In this document: piece after piece, positions 57,828 to 64,000 of the stretch
Layout: the number at the start of each line of letters is the position of its first letter
Numbering within the stretch: the stretch's first letter is position 1
NCBI RefSeq assembly: GCF_019343455.1
Contig: NZ_CP049362.1
Coordinates: 868,001 to 932,000, forward strand
DNA length: 64,000 nucleotides
DNA from: Alcaligenes ammonioxydans
GTDB taxonomy: Bacteria; Pseudomonadota; Gammaproteobacteria; Burkholderiales; Burkholderiaceae_B
Direction: 5' to 3'
Made by a program: the position numbers and the translations under genes
Notes under the pieces: model-generated
Told to the model about the DNA's origin: nothing
Seen by the model: the letters and a program-made list of their open reading frames with translations, nothing else
Databases searched by the model: none

Positions 57828-59318
57828 TTAGACTAACTCCAGGCTCAGGTCATTGATGTCACTTTGCCAGGCTTGGACTTCAGCCTGCAAGGAGGCCTGC
57901 GTCAAAGGGTGATTGGCCATCCAGTCGTGATCGACATGAATCAGGACAGTTTTGCCACGGGCTTCCAGTCTGAGCGGCAACGTCTCTCTGTCCTCCCGGC
58001 GACGCATGAGCATGACCGCCAGGCGCAGGCTCAGTAAAGTCAGCCACCAGGCATTGGTGCTTTCAAAACGCTTCAGCTTGCCCAGCTTGCCTTGGTGACC
58101 CAAGCTCAGGAAACTGAGCAAGGCCTGGTCATCGTTGGAAAAGCCGGGCATATCGGCATGTTCCAGTACGTAAGCGGTGTGCTTGTGATAATCGGCATGC
58201 GCGATGCTCAGACCCACTTCATGCAGATCGGCGGCCCAGCCCAACTGGCGTTGCAGCTCCTGAACTTCGGGCGTATCGGGCAGTTTCAACTGGTCGAAAA
58301 ACTGCAGGGCGGCATCGTGAACCCGGTGAGACTGGCGCGTATCTACCTGATAACGCTTCATCATCTGCTGAACAGTCTGGTCGCGTTGATCGTGCTCTGA
58401 TTCGCGCCCGAGCATGTCGTAGAGAACCCCTACTCGCAAGGCTCCTTCGCCGGGCAGCATCTGGCGGATCTTAAGCTCCTGAAAGGCGGCCATCATGATG
58501 GCCAGACCTGCTGCCAGTACCGGCGCGCGGTGCGGCTTGATGCCGCTCAGGTTGCGCATGTCCACCTTGCCATCCTGGATCAGGCGTTTGCGCAGCAATT
58601 CCATGCCTTCCAGGGTGATGCCCTTTTTGGACATGCCATTTTCCTGCAGGATGGCGATCAGTCCCTTGGCGGTGCCCGAGGAGCCGTAAGCTTCCTGCCA
58701 GCCAGTTTTGCGGTACTGACGCGTGATCCCTTCCAGTTCCCGGCGTGCCGCCAGAATGGCATGGTTCATGCGTTCTTCGGTAATGAGGCCGTCCGCAAAG
58801 AATTTGTCGGTGTAGCTGACACAGCCCATATAAAGCGACGACAGCAGCAAGGGCTTGAGACCTTTGCCAATAATGACTTCTGTCGAACCGCCACCAATAT
58901 CAATCATCAGGCGGCGATTGGGGGAAGGGGGCAGCTCGTTGCTGATCCCCGAGAAAATCAGTCGGGCCTCTTCGTGGCCGGAGATGACCTCGATGGGAAA
59001 GCCAAAGGCTGCTTCGGCAGCGGGCAGTACTTCGCTCAAATTGCGTGCAACCCGAAAGGTGTTGGTGGCAACGGCACGAACACGATTGGGGTGAAAGCCG
59101 GCCAGGCGTTCGTTAAAGCGTTTCAGGATGACTACCGCACGTTCAATGGCATCGGGGCTGATGTACTTGTCGGGGCCCATGCCGGCGGCGAGTCGGACAG
59201 ATTCGTTAAGGCGGTCAATGGTGTAGATCTGGGCATGACCGTTGTGCTGAACCACACGTCCAATGGATAAACGAAAGCTGTTGGAGCCCAGGTCCACAGC
59301 GGCAAGAAGTTGTTCCAT
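57828..59318 (-). CDS. ppx: Exopolyphosphatase Ppx/GppA
   Basis: 496 residues. Releases phosphate from polyphosphate ends; the family also hydrolyses pppGpp. ASKHA ATPase-like motifs AAVDLGSNSFRLSIGR, ATNTFRVARN, GHEEARLIFSGI and MIDIGGGSTEVIIG, then a C-terminal helical HD-like domain (WAADLHEVGLSIAHADYHKHT). ATG at 59318. Divergent from ppk1. Confidence 0.96.
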   Translation of the reverse strand: MEQLLAAVDLGSNSFRLSIGRVVQHNGHAQIYTIDRLNESVRLAAGMGPDKYISPDAIERAVVILKRFNERLAGFHPNRVRAVATNTFRVARNLSEVLPAAEAAFGFPIEVISGHEEARLIFSGISNELPPSPNRRLMIDIGGGSTEVIIGKGLKPLLLSSLYMGCVSYTDKFFADGLITEERMNHAILAARRELEGITRQYRKTGWQEAYGSSGTAKGLIAILQENGMSKKGITLEGMELLRKRLIQDGKVDMRNLSGIKPHRAPVLAAGLAIMMAAFQELKIRQMLPGEGALRVGVLYDMLGRESEHDQRDQTVQQMMKRYQVDTRQSHRVHDAALQFFDQLKLPDTPEVQELQRQLGWAADLHEVGLSIAHADYHKHTAYVLEHADMPGFSNDDQALLSFLSLGHQGKLGKLKRFESTNAWWLTLLSLRLAVMLMRRREDRETLPLRLEARGKTVLIHVDHDWMANHPLTQASLQAEVQAWQSDINDLSLELV

Positions 59319-59481
59319 GAGGCATCGCTCGGGATGATTACTGTGCGATTATAAGGACATTAATCATGGCTTTTGTTACATAAACAGGAAAATTAAGAAA
59401 AGTTAGCTTAAACCTGTGGGGAAGGCGATAGCCGGTCGTCTCTTTTGCTAGGCAGGCGTGAGTGGCACCCGGATGGCATCT

Positions 59482-59510
59482 GGGTCATAGAGCTGTAACA
59501 TTCATGTAGT
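59482..59510 (+). promoter_or_regulatory. Candidate Pho box upstream of ppk1
   Basis: Three 7-base units 11 bases apart, GGGTCAT (59482), CTGTAAC (59493) and ATGTAGT (59504), fit the CTGTCAT-spaced PhoB repeat pattern weakly to moderately. Confidence 0.45.
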
Positions 59511-59556
59511 AAAAGTCTGACACTCCCCTCTTTTTTGGCTTTTTAACGACCTCACC

Positions 59557-61629
59557 ATGCTGCCTTCCCCAGATTCAACCTTGCTAAACCGTGAGTTGTC
59601 CTTGCTCAAGTTCAATGAGCGAGTGCTGGCCATGGCCGAAAACCCAACTACGCCTTTGCTGGAGCGCTTGCGCTATATCTGTATTGTCAGTTCGAACATT
59701 GACGAGTTTTTCGAAATTCGCATCTCCAGCCTGAAAGAGCAGATTTTGCAGAATCCTCATCAAGTGGGGGATGACGGGTTTTTGCCTCAACAGGCGTTTG
59801 ACAAGGTGCAGGCGGCCGCCCATCAACTGGTTGAGAAGCAAAACGATTTGTTGATGGACGATGTATTGCCAGCACTTATGGAGGAGGGCATTGGCTTACT
59901 ACTGACCGCGCTATGGACACCGGCCCAGCGCGAGTGGGCTTATCAGACTTTTTTGCGTGATGTCATGCCTTTGCTCACGCCGATTGGCCTGGACCCGGCC
60001 CATCCCTTTCCCCGTGTCTATAACAAAAGCCTGAACTACATTGTGGAGCTCAGTGGCGAGGATGCTTTTGCCCGCAGCGGCACCATTGCCATTGTGCAGG
60101 CCCCCCGTGCCCTGCCGCGGGTAATCCGGGTCCCCGACGATATAGCGGGGATTCCTCAGGGCTATATGCTCTTGACCTCCCTGATCAGTGTATTTGTGGG
60201 GGAGCTGTTTCCCGGTATGGATGTAAAGGGCTGTTATCAGTGGCGGGTTACGCGCAACAGTGATCTGTTTGTGGACGAAGAAGAGGTCACCAATTTGCGC
60301 GCCGCCCTGCAAGGCGAGCTGTCGCAACGCAACTTTGGTGCAGCGGTACGCCTGGAAATTGACCGCTCCATGCCCGAGCGCCTGGAGCGCTTTTTGCAAA
60401 GCGAGTTTTCGCTGGATGTCCCTGATACCTACCGAGTCAGCGGCCCGGTCAACCTGACCCGTTTGATGCAGCTGTGCAATGTGCCGGATCGCCCTGATCT
60501 TCTGTTTCCGGATTACCGCGCTCCGATTCCTGCGCCTTTTGATTCAACGTTTGAGTCTCCGGCCCAGTTTTTCGAGGCGATTTCCCGCAAGGATCAGTTG
60601 CTGCACCATCCCTACCAGTCATTTCAGCCTGTCTTGAGCTTTTTGCGGGCTGCCGCAGCGGACCCGGCTGTGGTGGGTATCAAGCAGACCATTTATCGTA
60701 CCGGTGAAGACTCGGAACTGATGAACATTCTCCTGTCGGCTGCGCGTGCAGGCAAGGAGGTGACGGTGGTGGTCGAGCTCATGGCCCGCTTTGATGAGCA
60801 GACCAATATCAATTGGGCGGCCAAGCTGGAAGAGGTGGGCGCGCATGTCAGTTACGGGGTGGTGGGGCACAAAACCCATGCCAAAATGGCGCTGGTCCTG
60901 CGTCGTGAAGCAGGAGCCATCCGTCGCTATGGCCATTTGGGGACGGGAAACTATCATCCACGTACCGCTCGCCTGTATACGGACTTCGGTTTGCTGACCG
61001 CCAATCAGGAAGTTTGCGAGGACATGGACAAGGTGTTTTCCATGCTGACCGGTCTGGGCGCCTGGCGTCCCTTAAAGCGCTTGCTGCAGTCGCCCTTTAC
61101 CCTGCACGACAGCATGATGGACCGGATTCAGGCCGAAACCGAGCGCGCGTTGGCAGGCAAGAAAGCCCGTATCATGGCCAAGATGAATTCCTTGCTGGAG
61201 CCCAAGATCATTCAGGCGCTCTATGACGCCAGCCAGGCAGGGGTCAAGGTGGATCTGATTGTGCGTGGCGCTTGCGCGCTGCGTGCCGGCGTAAAGGGCT
61301 TGTCGGAGAACATCCAGGTGCGTTCGATTATCGGACGCTTTTTGGAGCACTCACGGGTTTTCTATTTCTACAATGGTGGGCAGGAAGAAGTCTTTATTTC
61401 TTCGGCCGACTGGATGGACCGAAACTTCTTTCGCCGGGTCGAACTGGGTGTGCCCGTACTGGATCGCAGCCTGAAAAAGCGGGTGATTGCCGAAGCCTTT
61501 ACCTACGCCTTGCGCGACAATCAATTGTCCTGGAAGGCCAGCCCGGACGGGACGTATAACCGTATTCGCAGCCGTGGGGCGCCATTTAACCTGCACCAGA
61601 ACCTGATGCAACGACTGGGTGCTGGATGA
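59557..61629 (+). CDS. ppk1: Polyphosphate kinase Ppk1
   Basis: 690 residues. Makes polyphosphate from ATP through a phosphohistidine. N-terminal LLNRELSLLKFNERVLAMA; catalytic His in GHKTHAKMALVLRRE; second site GTGNYHPRTARLYTDFGLLT; SSADWMDRNFFRRVELGVPV. The PLD-like fold of the C-terminal half is clear. Confidence 0.97.
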   Translation: MLPSPDSTLLNRELSLLKFNERVLAMAENPTTPLLERLRYICIVSSNIDEFFEIRISSLKEQILQNPHQVGDDGFLPQQAFDKVQAAAHQLVEKQNDLLMDDVLPALMEEGIGLLLTALWTPAQREWAYQTFLRDVMPLLTPIGLDPAHPFPRVYNKSLNYIVELSGEDAFARSGTIAIVQAPRALPRVIRVPDDIAGIPQGYMLLTSLISVFVGELFPGMDVKGCYQWRVTRNSDLFVDEEEVTNLRAALQGELSQRNFGAAVRLEIDRSMPERLERFLQSEFSLDVPDTYRVSGPVNLTRLMQLCNVPDRPDLLFPDYRAPIPAPFDSTFESPAQFFEAISRKDQLLHHPYQSFQPVLSFLRAAAADPAVVGIKQTIYRTGEDSELMNILLSAARAGKEVTVVVELMARFDEQTNINWAAKLEEVGAHVSYGVVGHKTHAKMALVLRREAGAIRRYGHLGTGNYHPRTARLYTDFGLLTANQEVCEDMDKVFSMLTGLGAWRPLKRLLQSPFTLHDSMMDRIQAETERALAGKKARIMAKMNSLLEPKIIQALYDASQAGVKVDLIVRGACALRAGVKGLSENIQVRSIIGRFLEHSRVFYFYNGGQEEVFISSADWMDRNFFRRVELGVPVLDRSLKKRVIAEAFTYALRDNQLSWKASPDGTYNRIRSRGAPFNLHQNLMQRLGAG

Positions 61630-61637
61630 AATACAGA

Positions 61638-61655
61638 CTGTCATGAACATGTCAT
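61638..61655 (+). promoter_or_regulatory. Pho box upstream of pstS
   Basis: CTGTCAT (61638-61644), GAAC spacer, ATGTCAT (61649-61655): two near-consensus PhoB half-sites at 11-base spacing, about 70 bases before the pstS start. Confidence 0.8.
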
Positions 61656-61725
61656 ATAGCCTGTTTATGATGACGTTACATACAGGGTGGGCCTGTCTTC
61701 TGACTATCATCAAGAGGATTTCTCG

Positions 61726-62769
61726 ATGTTAAAACGTGTATTCAACAAGGTAAGTATTGCTCTGGCGTTCAGCGCTTTTGCGGCCACTGCCACAGCTGCA
61801 GACGTCACCGGTGCGGGTGCGTCGTTCCCTTACCCAATCTATGCCAAATGGGCGGCTGAATACGCCAAGCAAACCAATAACCGCGTCAACTACCAGTCGA
61901 TTGGTTCGGGTGGTGGTCAGCAGCAGATTATTGCCAAGACGGTGGATTTCGGTGCTTCGGATGACCCGATGAAGGTCGAGACGCTGGAAAAAGAAAACCT
62001 GTTGCAGTTCCCCGCCGTCATCGGTGGTGTGGTGCCTGTGATCAACGTGGAAGGCATCGAGCCTGGCAAGCTGAAACTGTCGGGCAAAGTGCTGGCTGAC
62101 ATCTATCTGGCCAAGATCACCAAGTGGGACGATGCAGCCATCAAAGAGCTGAATCCTGATCTGACTCTGCCTAACAAAGACATCGTGGTGGTTCACCGCT
62201 CCGACGGTTCGGGCACCACCTTTGGCTGGACCAACTACCTGTCCAAAGTGTCCCCCGACTGGAAATCCCAGGTTGGTGAAGGCAAGGCTGTGAAGTGGCC
62301 TACCGGTCAAGGTGGCAAGGGTAACGAAGGCGTGGCCGCTTACGTGCGTCAGCTGCAGAACTCGATCGGCTACGTGGAATACGCCTACGCCAAGCAGAAC
62401 AAACTGTCCTGGACCCAGTTGCAGAACAAGGACGGCCAGTTCGTCCAGCCTGGTCAGGAAAGCTTTGCGGCCGCCGCTGCCAATGCAGACTGGGCCGGTA
62501 CGCCTGGCATGGGTGTGATCCTGACTGAAGAGCCTGGCGCCAAGTCCTGGCCCATCACGTCGGCGACCTTCATCCTGATGCACAAGGTGCAGGACAAGCC
62601 TGAAAATGGTAAAGAAGTGTTGAACTTCTTTAACTGGGCCTTCGAGAACGGCGCCAAGTCTGCTGAAGAACTGGATTACGTGGCTCTGCCCAAAGACGTC
62701 ACCGACAAGATCAAGGCGGCTTGGGCTGCTGAAATCAAGACCAAAGACGGCGCTGCGGTCTGGAAGTAA
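61726..62769 (+). CDS. pstS: Phosphate-binding periplasmic protein PstS
   Basis: 347 residues from the ATG at 61726, with AGAGGA upstream. Signal peptide ends ATATA-A. Binds inorganic phosphate: GAGASFPYPIYAKWA, IGSGGGQQQI, and DGSGTTFGWTNYLSK with the phosphate-ligating Ser/Thr. First of the pst genes, under a Pho box. Confidence 0.97.
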   Translation: MLKRVFNKVSIALAFSAFAATATAADVTGAGASFPYPIYAKWAAEYAKQTNNRVNYQSIGSGGGQQQIIAKTVDFGASDDPMKVETLEKENLLQFPAVIGGVVPVINVEGIEPGKLKLSGKVLADIYLAKITKWDDAAIKELNPDLTLPNKDIVVVHRSDGSGTTFGWTNYLSKVSPDWKSQVGEGKAVKWPTGQGGKGNEGVAAYVRQLQNSIGYVEYAYAKQNKLSWTQLQNKDGQFVQPGQESFAAAAANADWAGTPGMGVILTEEPGAKSWPITSATFILMHKVQDKPENGKEVLNFFNWAFENGAKSAEELDYVALPKDVTDKIKAAWAAEIKTKDGAAVWK

Positions 62770-62810
62770 GATTCGTGTTCAAATATAGGTCAGTTGTAAA
62801 TTGATCTTGC

Positions 62811-62845
62811 GAGACGGCCCACCTCTAGGTGGCGCCGTCTTTATT
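62811..62845 (+). terminator. Partial terminator between pstS and pstC
   Basis: Stem AGACGGC / GCCGTCT with an inner CCACCT/AGGTGG stem, then TTTATT. It can reduce read-through, giving more PstS than permease. Confidence 0.75.
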
Positions 62846-62988
62846 ATGTAAAAATTACGGTTTTGTCTTGAACGCACAGCGCGTGACCTTATCGGTTTGC
62901 CGGACCTGTCCAGCCCTGGCTGTTACAGAATCCATAAATCGGTTGCAGTGCGTTTGTCCCATTCCGGCCTGACCCTTCATCTGTCTAC

Positions 62989-63927
62989 ATGAAATCAAAT
63001 CAGAACGCCTTTATGGACGGCATTTTCAAGAACATGACGCGCTCGTTTGCGTTTCTCGTGTTCATTTTGCTGGCTGCCATCTCTATTTCCCTGATCTATG
63101 GAAGCCGGGAATCCATTGCCGAATACGGTTTCTCTTTTCTCTGGACGAATAATTGGGATCCGGTCAATAACGAATATGGCGCATTGGTACCTATTGCCGG
63201 TACCTTGCTGACCTCTTTTATCGCCCTGTGTATTGCCGTGCCAGTCTCGTTCGGGATTGCCATGTTCCTGACGGAACTGTCGCCGGCGTGGTTGCGTCGT
63301 CCCTTGGGGACGGCCATTGAAATGCTGGCTGCCATCCCGTCCATTATTTATGGCATGTGGGGCCTGTTTGTCTTTGTGCCCCTGTTTCAGCGCTATGTTC
63401 AGCCTGGCCTGATCTCCTTTTTTGAGGGGGTGCCCGTGCTGGGCCAGATCTTTGCGGGTCCTCCCTTCGGCATCGGTGTGTTCACCGCGGGGCTGATTCT
63501 GTCCATCATGGTGATCCCCTTCATTACCGCGGTGATGCGTGACGTGTTCGAGCTGGTTCCTCCCATGCTCAAAGAGTCCGCCTATGGCTTGGGCAGCACT
63601 ACCTGGGAAGTGATGTGGCGGGTGGTTCTGCCATTCACCAAGAACGGGGTGATTGGCGGGATCATGTTGGGTCTGGGGCGCGCACTGGGTGAAACCATGG
63701 CCGTCACCTTTGTGATTGGGAACTCCTTTAACTTGCCCAGCTCGCTGTTTTCGCCCTCGAACTCGATTGCATCGGCACTGGCCAACGAGTTTAACGAAGC
63801 CGGTGGCATGCAGAAATCCGCCTTGCTGGAGCTGGGTCTGATCCTGTTCCTGATCACCACGGTTGTGTTGGCGATCTCCAAGCTGCTCTTGTTGCGTCTG
63901 GCCAAGAACGAAGGCACCTCGCGCTAA
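62989..63927 (+). CDS. pstC: Phosphate ABC transporter permease PstC
   Basis: 312 residues, six membrane helices. [39 protein letters not shown], the EAA loop [26 protein letters not shown] and [16 protein letters not shown] are typical. ATG 62989. Confidence 0.97.
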   Translation: MKSNQNAFMDGIFKNMTRSFAFLVFILLAAISISLIYGSRESIAEYGFSFLWTNNWDPVNNEYGALVPIAGTLLTSFIALCIAVPVSFGIAMFLTELSPAWLRRPLGTAIEMLAAIPSIIYGMWGLFVFVPLFQRYVQPGLISFFEGVPVLGQIFAGPPFGIGVFTAGLILSIMVIPFITAVMRDVFELVPPMLKESAYGLGSTTWEVMWRVVLPFTKNGVIGGIMLGLGRALGETMAVTFVIGNSFNLPSSLFSPSNSIASALANEFNEAGGMQKSALLELGLILFLITTVVLAISKLLLLRLAKNEGTSR

Positions 63928-63939
63928 GGATCACCTACC

Positions 63940-64000
63940 ATGTTTGATAAAAAATCTGCAATTAGTCTGAGCAACCCGATCTACAAACGCAGGCAGGTAT
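63940..64000 (+). CDS. pstA: Phosphate ABC transporter permease PstA, N-terminal fragment
   Basis: ATG at 63940, 12 bases after pstC; 20 codons (MFDKKSAISLSNPIYKRRQV) before the window ends. Identified by order and the basic N-terminus; the body lies outside. Confidence 0.75.
   Translation, partial: MFDKKSAISLSNPIYKRRQV

Noticed and set aside
1..64000. CRISPR arrays, insertion sequences, rRNA genes
   Set aside because: No regularly spaced repeats, transposase or rRNA signature sequences were seen on reading; only one tRNA and the SRP RNA are supported.

Overview
The window looks like chromosomal DNA of a betaproteobacterium of the order Burkholderiales, most likely Alcaligenaceae (Alcaligenes/Bordetella/Achromobacter type). 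The basis is inference from GC-rich coding sequence, a Bug-family solute receptor, the gene orders rlmE-ftsH-folP-glmM and ppx<>ppk1/pst, an AddB/AddA-like repair pair and protein sequences of that lineage. I could not run a search to name the species.

Layout. 1-2.8 kb (minus): a secreted PepSY protein, a DUF2271 protein and a PepSY-membrane/flavodoxin/FNR reductase cut by the window edge; together they look like a flavin-based electron-transfer module. 3.2-6.0 kb (minus): amiC, tsaE and an AEC carrier. 6.1-10.7 kb: a Bug receptor, maeB and a LysR regulator. 10.8-16.8 kb (minus): one catabolic operon, a TRAP transporter (P, Q, M), a GntR/FCD regulator, a DapA-family lyase and an aldehyde dehydrogenase. 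16.8-22 kb: the accessory stretch, with tRNA-Arg(CCT), a small Cys-rich protein, a low-affinity-iron-permease-like protein, a ferritin-like protein, a PACE exporter, a divergent HxlR/SDR pair sharing an operator, and a decayed SnoaL-like gene. 22-25 kb (minus): MFS, ybaK, xerD. 25-28 kb: modABC facing modE. 28-37.7 kb (plus): AddB/AddA-like helicase-nuclease, SRP RNA, dnaX, ybaB/ebfC, recR. 37.8-40.5 kb: an SsuABC/TauABC-like ABC importer.

40.6-64 kb is mostly core: transaldolase, carAB, an LpxO-like hydroxylase, an SDR, a histidine phosphatase, a uracil permease, greA with a leader attenuator, yhbY and rlmE head to head, ftsH-folP-glmM, an OlsB-like acyltransferase, then the phosphate block: ppx divergent from ppk1, followed by pstS, pstC and the start of pstA, with Pho-box-like repeats before ppk1 and pstS.

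What ties it together: envelope and membrane-lipid functions (amiC, LpxO, OlsB, glmM), phosphate and polyphosphate homeostasis, molybdate uptake with its own ModE, and import systems for organic acids. The most unusual items are the DUF2271 protein with a flavinylation-like motif, the greA leader terminator, the multiply broken SnoaL-like gene that ORF calling misses, the tRNA-linked Cys-rich gene, and several clean palindromes beside regulators.
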